A stretch of 64,000 nt of DNA, from the NCBI GenBank assembly GCA_002786025.1, contig NHNW01000007.1, positions 124,001-188,000 on the forward strand, given 5' to 3'. Positions 10,278 to 20,357 of this stretch are shown piece after piece (the stretch's first letter is position 1; each line of letters begins with the position of its first letter). This DNA comes from Zasmidium citrigriseum. Taxonomy: Eukaryota > Ascomycota > Dothideomycetes > Mycosphaerellales > Mycosphaerellaceae. The notes under the pieces are model-generated. The model saw nothing but the letters and a program-made list of their open reading frames with translations. It searched no databases and was not told the origin of the DNA. Position numbers and translations under genes: made by a program.

Positions 10278-11870
10278 ATGTCTCGCAAGAGATACCCCGA
10301 TCTGGATGTCGTCGACCTTGCGAGCTCCAGCAGCCCCGCCAAGCGAGCACGCGTGTCGACAGCGAGCTCGAGTTCGAGACCTTCCAAAGGCAGCCAGCCG
10401 AGACACTTGTACAAGAACCATCCGAAATCTGGAGTTGGGAAGGACTTCCATTCCGTGCCATATCCGCTGTCACTTCTACCCAAGAAGACCTGGGAGGCTC
10501 TCACCAACGGCGCCTCGGACGGGGCAGTGTGTGCGAAATGCGAGAAACCACGTCCTTCGACAGCGCATCAACGAAAGCTCTTCCTAGTCGCGGAACGACT
10601 GTCCTGGGAAGTCGGTGTCACCAGCTCCGCGGCCAGGAACCAGAATGAAATTGCCTTATGGGCCGTCAATGCCGAGTTTGATATCTTCGAGCCCGCAGTA
10701 GACGACGATGAGGTCGTCATTGGAGGTCGGAAGAGTCGAAGCGATGAGTGGTATCCCTTCAAGGGCAAGATCGAAGCTGACATGGCGATGCGTATCGTGG
10801 CAAAGGCGGAGGTGCTGAGTGAAGGTAGCTGGGAGATCTGGAGGGCCAATGTCGAAAGAGTGTTACAGTCAATTCAACAAGCCGATTTGTCAGGAACCAA
10901 GGAACAGCCGGTGGACCTGGACGCTGATGACTCCCCAAGAGCGCGAGGTCCGATGTTCTCGCATGCTGGACGATCACCACTGAGTGATATCAGTCCCAAT
11001 TCGAAACTAAGGCGATCTCCTCGAAAGAATGGCAAGCAACCAGCATCGCTACCAACGCCGCCGTCATCTGGTGGGAACGACCAGACGGTCGTGAAAGTGG
11101 AGAAGGCACTGCCAACTTGCAGCTACAAGACGCTGTCAGACTTCTACGCCCTCTTGGACAAGATTGAGCGGACGAGTCCAGTGGGAGCCAAATACCTTGA
11201 AGCTTACGCAGAACGACTGCATGGAGAGCTGTGCAAAGACTGCTGGTTTGAGACCAACATTCTTCCAAATGCTGGCGGTGATGAGACAGACGAGGAAGCG
11301 GAAGTGGAACAACAGAAAGAAGAAGTGCAGACACGACCCGCAAATGTTCCTCAGCAACAACAACGACAGCCATATCCTGTGCCACCCTATCCCCCGAGCA
11401 CTGCTCCTGCGAACTCCACTTTCTCCGACATTCGCAATGCGAGACCGACGCCGAACTCGCATGCCCATCCAGCGATCCATCATCGGCCATCGAACCTGAC
11501 GAGCAATCCTTTGCTGAATGCACATCGCGAGGCCAATCGACCGAGGTTTGGTGTTCCGTCTACGCATGTGCCTCCAGGAATGGGTCACATCGGACATGCC
11601 CATCCTGCGACTCAGCATGCCATCAAAGCGCATGAGTACAGACTGGGCACAGTGCTCGCTACACCGCACCATCCAAACCACCTCAGCGCTTTGAGAGCTT
11701 GGAACGCAACGCCACACGAGGACAAGGTGCGAGCCCTTCGAGCGGCGCAGCAACGGCCCCTACCTCCTGGATGGGAAATGCAGATTGCTCCAGATGGACG
11801 GCCGTTCTTCCTTGACCACCAGATGAAGGCCACCACATGGATAGATCCTCGCCTGGTGATACCGGGATAA
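10278..11870 (+). CDS. WW-domain protein, 530 aa
   Basis: Single exon. The frame opens earlier with GTG, but the first in-frame ATG is at 10278 ([14 protein letters not shown]). The C-terminal 36 residues form a WW domain: [18 protein letters not shown]...TTWIDP, with both signature Trp residues; such domains bind proline-rich peptides. Residues 60-180 form a conserved-looking globular part containing a CAKC pair. The middle, about 360-470, is low-complexity and rich in Pro, His, Asn and Gln. A basic KKN/SPRK stretch could be a nuclear signal. The molecular role is unknown. Confidence 0.85.
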   Translation: MSRKRYPDLDVVDLASSSSPAKRARVSTASSSSRPSKGSQPRHLYKNHPKSGVGKDFHSVPYPLSLLPKKTWEALTNGASDGAVCAKCEKPRPSTAHQRKLFLVAERLSWEVGVTSSAARNQNEIALWAVNAEFDIFEPAVDDDEVVIGGRKSRSDEWYPFKGKIEADMAMRIVAKAEVLSEGSWEIWRANVERVLQSIQQADLSGTKEQPVDLDADDSPRARGPMFSHAGRSPLSDISPNSKLRRSPRKNGKQPASLPTPPSSGGNDQTVVKVEKALPTCSYKTLSDFYALLDKIERTSPVGAKYLEAYAERLHGELCKDCWFETNILPNAGGDETDEEAEVEQQKEEVQTRPANVPQQQQRQPYPVPPYPPSTAPANSTFSDIRNARPTPNSHAHPAIHHRPSNLTSNPLLNAHREANRPRFGVPSTHVPPGMGHIGHAHPATQHAIKAHEYRLGTVLATPHHPNHLSALRAWNATPHEDKVRALRAAQQRPLPPGWEMQIAPDGRPFFLDHQMKATTWIDPRLVIPG

Positions 11871-11989
11871 GGAAGAGGGTTTGGCTGGTGAATTTGACAG
11901 AGTGGTGATCCTAGGCAAGGCTGTTCGAACGGAGATGACCCTAGGTCTTTGTCGAGGGTCGAAGCAGGCAGCTGTTATGTAGCGCTTGC

Positions 11990-12301
11990 TTATGCACTGC
12001 TGCGATCAATTGGATGAAATTCCAGAGTCGACTGCGATCGCCCATCCTCTGCGAGCTCTTGAGAATTTTTCGATTGACTGATCTCACGTCGAGGCCTCCA
12101 CCAGAAGTACCAGACTGCCCAGATAATGATGATCAGCACAGCGCCTGCAATCATCAAGCCGCGAGTTGCTGCAATTTTTGGATCGTGCCAGTCGCTCTCC
12201 TGGTGAGTCTTGTGTTTACTGATGTACGAATCCGTGTGATTGTTCATGGCGAATCTGGTCCCTGGAGAGTCTCTAATGGCCTTGGGCGTTGTGCTGTTCA
12301 T
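11990..12301 (-). CDS. Small single-pass membrane protein, 103 aa
   Basis: Single open frame from an ATG at 12301. One hydrophobic helix (GLMIAGAVLIIIIWAVWYFWW, near residues 48-68) is followed by a basic stop-transfer patch (RPRRE), predicting an N-outside/C-inside single-pass protein. There is no signal peptide. It is short, but the strong helix and basic flank argue that it is real. Function is unknown. Confidence 0.5.
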   Translation of the reverse strand: MNSTTPKAIRDSPGTRFAMNNHTDSYISKHKTHQESDWHDPKIAATRGLMIAGAVLIIIIWAVWYFWWRPRREISQSKNSQELAEDGRSQSTLEFHPIDRSSA

Positions 12302-12579
12302 GTTTGCTGCAAAGGACGTCGCTTAAGTACAGGCTCGATAAACTGTGCCACTCGGCTGCATACGCGCCTCCTTTGCCGCTCTGCGATATTAGCTCGAATC
12401 TCGTCTCATTTCGCGCTGCTCGATAGCCTCAATGCACTCGAACAGAGCCCTGATGCGTCCCTATTTGCTCGCTGTTGCGGTGCAAAGGCCTTGAATATGA
12501 TCGGACCCATCACAGGACACGCACCCCTTGAGAGAATACTTAGCTCGCATCGGGCGCTTAGCTTCCACTCCTCGAGATA

Positions 12580-12984
12580 CTAGAAATCTTGGATCCCAGT
12601 CTCTCCAGTCGGCGTGCCCTCCCCCAAATACTCCGCATCCTCTCTCCCAACATACTCGTCCAACTGACTCCGATCCTCCTCCGCCCGGTCATCATACTCA
12701 TCATTCAAATCCACAGTCGTGTAGTCGAAGTCCCGGTCATCGCCCCTTAAGAATCGCTGCTCCATCACATCCGTCCACATACTCCAGGCTTCATCTTTCG
12801 TCCGGGGCCGAAACTCCTCATCCGCTTCCACGCCTACAATCGATCCGTCGTGCGCTCGTTTATAGACCATCGGATTGTTCGGGTCTGGATGATGTAGCGC
12901 CTCAAGTTTCGCTTCGTAGCGCGAGACCCCACGAGGCGTCCACGTTGCGGTGTAACTAGCGAAAATGGAGACCCACCTTCCCAT
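12580..12984 (-). CDS. CCDC97-like (DUF2052) C-terminal domain protein, 5' end uncertain
   Basis: The visible 134 residues end in the pattern EQRFLRGDDRDFDYTTVD...DD...DEY...DAEYL, which matches my knowledge of the CCDC97/DUF2052 C-terminal domain, a protein associated with splicing factor SF3b. Family members normally have an N-terminal part that is missing here. The ATG at 12984 is followed by residues (MGRWVSIFAS) that look like intron sequence: the acceptor-like TTTTCGCTAG just before the TACACC codons suggests an upstream exon. I could not find that exon, and the oppositely oriented gene begins at 13091. It may be a truncated copy or a gene whose first exon overlaps its neighbour. Confidence 0.6.
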   Translation of the reverse strand: MGRWVSIFASYTATWTPRGVSRYEAKLEALHHPDPNNPMVYKRAHDGSIVGVEADEEFRPRTKDEAWSMWTDVMEQRFLRGDDRDFDYTTVDLNDEYDDRAEEDRSQLDEYVGREDAEYLGEGTPTGETGIQDF

Positions 12985-13090
12985 ACCAACGTGAATCTGC
13001 TGTCTACACAGGGGAAGTGAACCAAACCGCCGCAGACGCCTTCACCGCATCGTTCGCCAGCTTTCAAGTCCTCGTGCTCAGCAAAGAAAG

Positions 13091-14810
13091 ATGCCTGCCC
13101 CGTCTCGAGTGCCATTCAATGGATATGCACCACAGTATGCACCACAGTCCGCACCGCAGTATGCCCCTGGATATGCACCTCAGTATGGAGCCGTACCACC
13201 AAATGCAGCAAGTAGGCCCATCATGCCTAGGCCCATCATGCCACACCAAGGTCCTTCGAATGGTCAAGGATATGCCGCTGCTCCTCCAGCTCAAACGCTT
13301 GTACCGCTTTCTGTGCCTATTCGACCACAGAACCAGTCATATCAAAACTTCTTGAAGGAGTTGGATGGTCGTCTAAAGGCTACAGACGCTCAGCTATCGT
13401 CCAGTCAGTCCCATACTGAGCAGATTACTCTCTTACAGATACAATTGTCAATCTGGAAGGCCAAGTGCACCGCCAAAGCGGAGTTGCAGGCTCTGGCTGT
13501 GATGGAGGTGGAGAAAATCAAGCAGCTGGCTCAAGCAGAGGTGAAGGAAATCAAGCAGCTGGCTGAAGAAGCGAAGCTCTGGAGAAAGCAGGCCGAAGAT
13601 CAGGCTCGCAATGTGCAGAAGTTCAAGCAACGAGCCGAAGACCAGGCACAAGAAGCCAGCCTGTACAAGCGTAAGGCTGAGTCCACGATCGAAAAAGCGA
13701 AGCCTAGCAAGGCTCGTAAGTCAGGTTCTACTCCATCCACAGCCATCGTTATCGATGAGCCTGATAACGATACGGCCATCAAGGTGACGACGATCTACTC
13801 TGAGCGACGAAAGCCTGGACCGCCACGTCAAGATCAAGATTCTCGTCAACCAGCACTACCTGCTGTGCCCCTTGGTCTCGAGAACTTGATATGGAAACCC
13901 GCAGTTGATAGCGACAAGCTTCATTCGCTTACGGCAATGATGACAGGAGAAAAGTCATTTTAGAAAGATGATTTACTCTTGGCTCAAGGAGCACCTGGTG
14001 GAGACCCCGATCCCGATCTTCTTCTTGTGATCAGCCGTGACAGTGCTACCGGCGGTATAAAGCCGGATACCGCAGGGGAAAGAAACAAGGATGCTGCTAG
14101 ATCCTTTATCAAGATGCGCCTAAACGGCAAGCGGCCATCCGATGTGCACCAAGTACACAAGCAGGCTCAAACTGCTCTTTCAAGGATACCTATTGAAGCT
14201 TGTCCTAAGCTAGGGGATCTCAGCAAGAGGATCGTCATGCTTCGCGGCTTCGAGTTTTGCACCGATCCGTACCAATGGTACGTTTACTCGGTTGCTCTTT
14301 AATTTAAATATTAATTTGCTAATAAGATTTTATAGGCTCGACTTCGGCCGGGACGTCAATACGAACACCCATGGATATAAAGATGAATATGTCTATATCT
14401 GCTTCTCCAGCTGTACTGGAAAACCGTCTTCTACGGCGTCAGCTCAATTCTTCACCCCTTGCATTCCGTTGTCGACTTTGATACAGCATATCGGTATGCA
14501 GATCTCTCGACCAATGGCGCCTATCGAAGCACTTACGAAGTGCGCGAACCTCCTTGTCGGCACTGAGCCGACCCTCGAGGCTTATGTTAAGGCTATCGAG
14601 TCTGCATCGAGGGTCAATCTACCAGAACAGGCCAATCCGCATGTCGCCTACCTTTTGAGACGCTGGGACCCAATGTTGTTCGTACGCCGCGCCGGGAGAG
14701 GCTGGAAGTCCATCTACAACCAGTTTATTCCAAAACGGAATGGTTGTGGGGATTTTGAAGCGGACGAGGCAGGCCGTGTGGAAGAGCTCGAAGATGATGA
14801 GGAACTCTGA
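13091..14810 (+). CDS. Coiled-coil protein with internal TAG or optional 60-nt intron
   Basis: Frame open from 13091, broken by a TAG at 13961-13963, then open in the same frame to a clear intron at 14278-14335 (GTACGT, GCTAAT branch, TTATAG) and on to 14810. If 13904-13963 is also an intron (GTTGAT donor, TTTTAG acceptor, exactly 60 nt), the protein is 533 aa from exons 13091-13903, 13964-14277 and 14336-14810. Otherwise it stops after 290 aa or is a pseudogene. Residues 1-50 are Pro/Tyr/Ala repeats of APQYAPQ type encoded by degenerate tandem DNA repeats. Residues about 120-220 form a strong coiled coil with repeated KIKQLAQAE/KEIKQLAEE units. No known domain is recognised. Confidence 0.6.
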
Positions 14811-15021
14811 AGTCAAGCCGCTATGGAACCACCATGAGCATCAAACAAATAATGAAGTTCATCTAAGCTCAAAAGTCTGCGCTCCTTCCCATATCGACCT
14901 CGCCAACTTGAACTTTCGCATGAGGTCAAACGCAGCTATTCCATCGACATTTCATCATTTCTGCCGAGTTCCCGTAACAAGTCTATGACCCATCCTACTC
15001 ATCACCTTCGTTTCTTAACCA

Positions 15022-15566
15022 CTACAGAAGGTGCTTCCTCTTCAGCACATCCTCACCATCACTTTCGACCCGCTCACGAAGCTCTTCAATGCCAAATGTC
15101 CCGGCCGTGAAGTTCAGCACCGCCAGATTGGCGACATCGAACTCAGCACGTATTGACTGTGCCGGACCGCCTTCCTCTGCCGGACCAGTCCCCAACAGCA
15201 ACGTGTCATCCTTGATCGAGCGCTCGTCGATCACCGCGAAGATGTCAAAGTCGATATCCGAACCAGTATCCTCCAGAAGCTTCTGAAGGAGCTCATAGCA
15301 GTCGTGCGCGCTCTTGCCGATGAAAGGCGAATCTGGCGAGCTGGGCCTTGAGATCGGCCGCTCGGAAATGGAGTCGTACTGTTCGGTGAGGCTGTCGACC
15401 AGGACGAAGAAGAAGTCGTCTCCTTCATTCGCCGCGATGAAGCGGTCTATGGTCTCGAAATAATCATCAGTACCAGTCTTCTGGGTGCCATTCGCAGTGA
15501 TCAACTCACTTCGGCGGGCAGCTCAGCTGCGCAGCAGACTGGGAACAGACGCCCTCGAGTCGCCAT
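15022..15566 (-). CDS. Hypothetical protein, 162 aa, DUF6924-like
   Basis: Two exons: 15566-15510 (19 codons) and 15453-15022. The intron is 56 nt with a GTGAGT donor, a TACTGATG branch site and a TTTCGAG acceptor. Without it the frame lacks an ATG, which makes the spliced model attractive. The protein has no signal peptide. The arrangement 'FFVLVDS...FDIFAVIDERSIKDDTLLL...FDVANLAVLNF' resembles my recollection of DUF6924 proteins, a family without known function; this assignment is tentative. Confidence 0.65.
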
Positions 15567-16669
15567 TTTGTTTGAAGTCGATGAGTGAGGAGATGGAATG
15601 TGCGTTTAAAAGACCAACGTCGAGTTTCTTGCAGAGAGGCTATCCGTATTCGTATGAAGTCCGCTGGAGACTTGTGCAACCGAAGGCGCGGTATGATGCA
15701 ACGAGCTGAAGTTGCTGAAACAGAATGACAACAGCTAAGAAGGGTTTGATGTCATCGCATTCCTTGTGCGATAATTCAGGCGGTCTTTCCATGTTGGCAT
15801 GTGTAAGAGGAACAGTATGTGAAGGAGTTGATGCCCTGCCGAGACCTCACATGCTGCTGATCTTCACAGCTTTCGTTGTTTCTGGCATGACCAAGCATCG
15901 TATGGTCAACGACATCCTGGCGATCTGGTGCACTGCCTGTTCGATCCTTTATCCCGTGGACTTGGGTTCTGCGGCCTCTACTCCGCTCTACAGTCCTCTC
16001 CGACTACTGGTCTCGGACATGGGCGGACCACGGCACGCTACCTTGGAAATCGTTCCCTCAGAGTACGTTGCACAATGCCCGTCCTCGACGAAGGTCAAAA
16101 GAGAACCAGCAAATTTTCCCAGGGCTACCGCTCATCAAGCCCCCGACCTGCAGAAGCCGTTATGAAATCTCCATATCGACAGCGAGATATGCATAGCCAT
16201 CCACAAAGGCTTCTTTGTTGGTGTTTTCGCACCTTACACGCAGAGAAGGATGACCAGAACATGGCCAGTCCGGCTTGCTCACCACCATCGAAGCTGGGTC
16301 TTCGCCTCACGAATACGAATACAGCGCTCACATCCAACCCAAGTCTTCGATGAGGGCATGACGTTGCCTCGAAAGCGCTCTATACGTCCTGATGGTGCTA
16401 CAGATCATCGTTTTGACCCTTGGCAGACACACATCGCGACACATCGCACCACAACGGACTTGGTCGAACCATCTTCAACTCAAGGTATGAAGGAGCATGA
16501 GGCTGGACAACAACACCTCAGCTATTCTGTGACACGACTCTCGACTCAGCCATCCGTGTTGGTGTGCGGACGTTCGTAGATACTGCTGAACGTCACAACA
16601 TAAATACGCAGCGAAGAATGAATGTAAGTGTCCCAAAGTCATCAAACCATACACAGAATATCCTGCATT
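15567..16669. other. Divergent intergenic region, about 1.1 kb
   Basis: Lies between two divergently transcribed genes. A plus-strand ATG frame of 146 codons at 15725-16165 overlaps a second frame of similar length; neither shows family features, so I do not call them. The segment should contain the promoter of the secreted nuclease gene at 16670. Confidence 0.45.
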
Positions 16670-17590
16670 ATGTTCTTCACCCAATCCCTCCTTGCGCTCT
16701 TGAGCCTCCTCTCCTCCGCTCACCTCGCCGCCTCGGTGACCTTCGGTGTAAACTGCACCCTCTTCCCAGGTCCCTGCAACAACAACTGCTACGCCATATT
16801 CGTCGCCAACAAGCCGGACACATTGAGATGGGACAAGCCCACGGAACCAACCAAAGATTCACGACGAAGAGCCGCCGGCTGCACACCCAACCCATGCGCG
16901 AACGGCAAGATGGAAAAAGCGAACTCGGACGAGACAAGCTGTGACGAGTATCCCTACGCAGCAACTGAGCAAGGGGGCAGTGGAGCAATTCTGAGGTGTA
17001 CCGACCAGGGCGAGAACTCGCTGGAGGGCGGCGCTCTGGGCGGTTTCCTGCGGCGGAAGAATGGCGGCTGTGGTAATAAGGCTTGTACTTTTGATGTGGT
17101 TTATACCGATGCTACGGCTAATCAGTAAGTAATTGAAGGCGCAGCCAACGGAACTGACAGGGCTGACGATTCCGGCAGACCGTACTGCTACGATGAACAG
17201 GGCGCCAATGATGGGTACGAGTACACGAAAAACAGCAGTGGCAACTATATTCAAGCTAAGAGAGGTGAGATCACCCCATAGATACAATTCTCCGGTCTCT
17301 GAATGTGATGTGATATAGACGCCGACGGCAATATCTTCCACGAGCGCCACGTCCCTGACCCAGCCGACTTCTTCCCCTTGGAGAAGCGCCGCGAGTTTTT
17401 GCTCGACAATGGAGAGGTCGGCCTTCTCATCTCGCGAAACCTTGAGACAGACTACACGGGCAAGACCATTGTCGTTGGCCAAGAAAATGGCGAGACCTCT
17501 CTTGCGAGAGTCGTGAGGGAGTTGCACGGCATGGAGAAGAGTCCTGCGCTTAGGCCTAGGCACCTGAAGTCGAGGATCGCAGGGCCCTGA
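16670..17590 (+). CDS. Secreted nuclease of the NucA/NucB family
   Basis: Three exons: 16670-17124, 17179-17264 and 17319-17590, 270 aa; introns are 54 nt each. The ATG at 16670 gives a clean signal peptide (MFFTQSLLALLSLLSSAHLA). The frame also opens 14 codons earlier, which would bury the signal. The diagnostic core is CDEYPYAATEQGG at residues 91-103 followed by RCTDQGENSLEGG at about 109-121, the DEYP and ENS.GG motifs of bacterial NucA/NucB sporulation DNases and their fungal relatives. Many Cys residues in the N-terminal 80 residues fit an extracellular disulfide-bonded protein. Likely role: digestion of extracellular DNA for nutrition or interaction; this is inference. Confidence 0.85.
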
Positions 17591-17823
17591 ATGGTTCCTG
17601 GAATATCGAATGCCTCCTTGTTTGTGAGCGACGATTGACGAACTGGCAACACTCGTTAAGATGGGAGAAGGAGTTGGGGGTTGACGAATTGGAGGATCAA
17701 TTGCGGCAATCAAAGTACGTTCGGTTATCTCACACCACAGATCTTCACATCACTATCAATCATCTTACCACCAATTACGTTCGTTAAGTCATTCGCCACC
17801 TCGTCGAAAGATCGAACCAGCTT

Positions 17824-19164
17824 TTAGCCAGAGAACGCAGCAACCACGGCCTTTGGGAGAGGCCAATCTACAACAACCGTCAGCAAGACCATCTTCACCG
17901 AAGACCAGCACAGAAAACAACAAGCACTCACCAAATACAGGCTGCTCCCTCACCCTCTTCGTCAGCACCGCCTCATCACCGACCTGAATCGTCCTTCCCA
18001 CATCCTTCAAGCTCGTATAACTATACTTCCCAAACACGGGCCCATACTTCCACCCCTTATCAACTCTCCGATCCTTATTCAACCTCTTCCACACCTCCCC
18101 CTCCTCCCCCTCCGCTTTCTTCCCCGTCTTGAGATCCACAGTAATAGCCTGACACCGCCAACACGTCCCACCAAAGTCCATCTTCAAGTTTCCTGGGAAG
18201 ACAAGCTGCGCCCAGAAATCCTCGTCGTACGCGGCTGGAGCACCGGAGACGATGATATTGGGGCGGAATTTGTGGATGTCCATTTCGTGGCCGGCGGCGA
18301 GGCGAGAGGAGACTTGGTCGTTGGATTCTTTGGTCACGACGAGGTATTGCCCGATGTCTTGGAAGGTGATGGTTTCGGTAGGTGTCTTCAGGAAGTCAGG
18401 GAGAAATTTGCGGATCTTGGAGATCAAGGGAGAGCGTTTGGCTAGAGCCATGTCGCCGTTCGGAGCACCAGAGCCGAGGACTGTGCGGGCGTTGTTGCCG
18501 ATGTAGACGAGTTTGACTTCGAAGCCGAGATATCTGGTGAAGTAGGCAGAGATGTCGGAGCCCATGTCCCAGACGTTGCAGGCGCTGCCGTGCATATCCA
18601 CATATAACTTCTCCAATTTGCTAATATCCGGCCTCAGGGGAAAGTTGATCTGATGCTCCGACTTGCCGGTATACGTCAACTGCTCAGGATCAGGATTCTC
18701 AGGCCCAACTCTCGTAACCGTGATCGAAGCTCCCTGTGGTCCTTTCTCTCGATCCTCAACAATGGATTGGAACAACACCATCTGCAAGTTGAAACCGCTG
18801 TACATAGTCTCCAGCATGGCGATCTCGCCGTTGTTGTCTCGGTGGACTTTTTCGAGACAGAATGTGCGGTCGTCTTCGAAGCCTTGCGGGCCGATTGTAG
18901 CTTTGTCGAGTTTGATGCCTCCGAGGCCTTTGACGGGGTAGTGCCATAGCTTTGCACTTCTTTAGTGAAGCGCTTGGTGTGAGCCAATGCTGTGCAACTT
19001 GCCTCTTCGACTTTGATCACATGTTTTTCTTTTGGCTCGTAAATATCTCTTACCACGGAGCTGTTCGCGATGGCAGTAGCAGCTATCAAGGTGAGCACAG
19101 CGATGATTGCAGGCACCAGGATGTGCAGAGGAATGATGGAGTCGATTTTATCGGCGAACGCCAT
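17824..19164 (-). CDS. Membrane-anchored MOSC-domain protein (mARC-like)
   Basis: Three exons: 19164-19003, 18949-17932 and 17867-17824, 407 aa. Residues 10-34 are a hydrophobic anchor. Next comes the MOSC N-terminal barrel (LWHYPVKGLGGIKL...GPQGFEDDRTFCLE) and then the MOSC domain with FRPNIIVSG and the conserved Cys in GGTCWRCQAI. Relatives bind molybdenum cofactor and reduce N-hydroxylated compounds. The first intron appears to use a GC donor (GAG|GCAAGT). It is the solution that joins the anchor exon in phase to LWHYPVK. The last exon adds only 14 residues (DWPLPKAVVAAFSG), replacing a frame that otherwise runs into intron sequence. Confidence 0.85.
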
Positions 19165-19821
19165 TGTCGTTTCACGGTGAAGTCCAATGTCGCACAAGGC
19201 TAAAAAAGCAAGCGGAATCAATCAAGTGGAGATTGACCTGGTATTAAGATCGCAATGCCCAGATTCCCCTCATCTGCTATCGCGAAGTGAGCTCCCAAAA
19301 CTGCCATTGCCGTTGCCCCGCCCCGGCGATTCTTATCAGTCGAAGTATAGCTCGGACCGGTACCTGGGAGATGCGAGTCTGCATCATACCACATGAGAAA
19401 GTGCTCTCGAAGGACTCGAGTCGTTGGCAGAAGGTGGAAGTATCAATGAGCAGTAGAAGTAATGTTAAAGAGCGGCGTGGAGGTGGTTGGCGTGAGCTCG
19501 CTTGGGACTAGCTCAAAGCGGCATGTGACAGCGAAGTGAATGAGCGAGCGACGGCACGTGATGAGACAACGATGTGTTGGAAAAGAGAGAGACAAATCAC
19601 AGCACAATGCGCTTCATTCGCCCTATTCGCCCTCATGTGAAGATTCTATATAAAAAAAACGGAAGGCCGCGATCACATCCATGGAATCCCACTTGCGCCT
19701 TCCACCTTCCCGACCCTATCCCCACAAAATCTCCGTCGACGATGCCTCGCATCGATCCTACCTGCCATCAATCATTAGTCTCAAATCCGGGGATCGATGC
19801 AATGGGAAGGTGCAAGTGAAC
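19165..19821. other. Intergenic between the MOSC gene and the 19822 gene
   Basis: No gene is supported. It contains TCTATATAAAAAAAACGG near 19645, A/T-rich in a GC-rich setting. This could be a TATA element or part of a 3' processing region. It also contains the likely 3' intron acceptor of the minus-strand gene at 19762-19763. Confidence 0.4.
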
Positions 19822-20283
19822 TTACTTGCTGCTGCACTCAGAAGTGGCCGGCGAAGAGGTGGAGTCCTTCCGCGTGGCATCGCTGCTCTGGGCGGAGGAG
19901 TCGGTGGTAGTCGAAGCCGAGCGGGACTCGAGGAAGGAAGGGTTGTCAATGGCCTCGCGCACATCAGCGCCGACCAGGTGTTCGTAGGCGGCCTCGCTAA
20001 CTTGGACGACGTTGTACTCGTCCGGGCCGAGGGGAGTAGGGAGTTCACCCTCGGTCTCGGCGTCGCGGAGGGCTTGCTTGCGCTTCATCTGGTTGATGAA
20101 GTCTTGCTCGATGTACGGGGACCAGTACACCGGGGTCTGCTTCGCGAACTCGTCCTCGAGGAACCAGCCGCGGAGGCGAGCGCAGTCGACGGTGGTGGTG
20201 AGGTTGACCTTCTCACCCGGCATGGTCTCGCAGTCGCGAATACCACGCACGTAGTCGTTCTCGTTGATGTCGTCGTAACCCAT
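19822..20283 (-). CDS. Hypothetical protein, 153 aa
   Basis: Acidic, soluble-looking protein starting MGYDDINENDYVRGIRDCE, with a Ser/Thr-rich tail. No family recognised. An in-frame ATG also lies at 20328, but a TATA-like element at 20350-20357 (GATATAAA on this strand) sits only about 25 bp before it, so transcription probably starts too late to include it. A near-perfect intron (GTAAGT at 19825, GACTAATG branch, GGCAG acceptor at 19762-19763, 64 nt) begins inside the final codons. Spliced or not, the protein ends ...SSK followed by a stop (TAA unspliced, TAG spliced). Confidence 0.7.
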   Translation of the reverse strand: MGYDDINENDYVRGIRDCETMPGEKVNLTTTVDCARLRGWFLEDEFAKQTPVYWSPYIEQDFINQMKRKQALRDAETEGELPTPLGPDEYNVVQVSEAAYEHLVGADVREAIDNPSFLESRSASTTTDSSAQSSDATRKDSTSSPATSECSSK

Positions 20284-20349
20284 GGCTTGTGTTGGATGGT
20301 TGGTATGTTCAGATTGCTGAGATGGCATGGAGATAGGACCCGCGAGTGG

Positions 20350-20357
20350 TTTATATC
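20350..20357 (-). promoter_or_regulatory. TATA-like element
   Basis: GATATAAA on the minus strand, 67 bp before the ATG at 20283 and 22 bp before the alternative ATG at 20328. It favours the downstream start. Confidence 0.4.

Noticed and set aside
15725..16353. Overlapping plus-strand frames of 146 and 141 codons
   Set aside because: Neither shows a domain, signal peptide or intron support; they overlap each other and sit in a divergent promoter.
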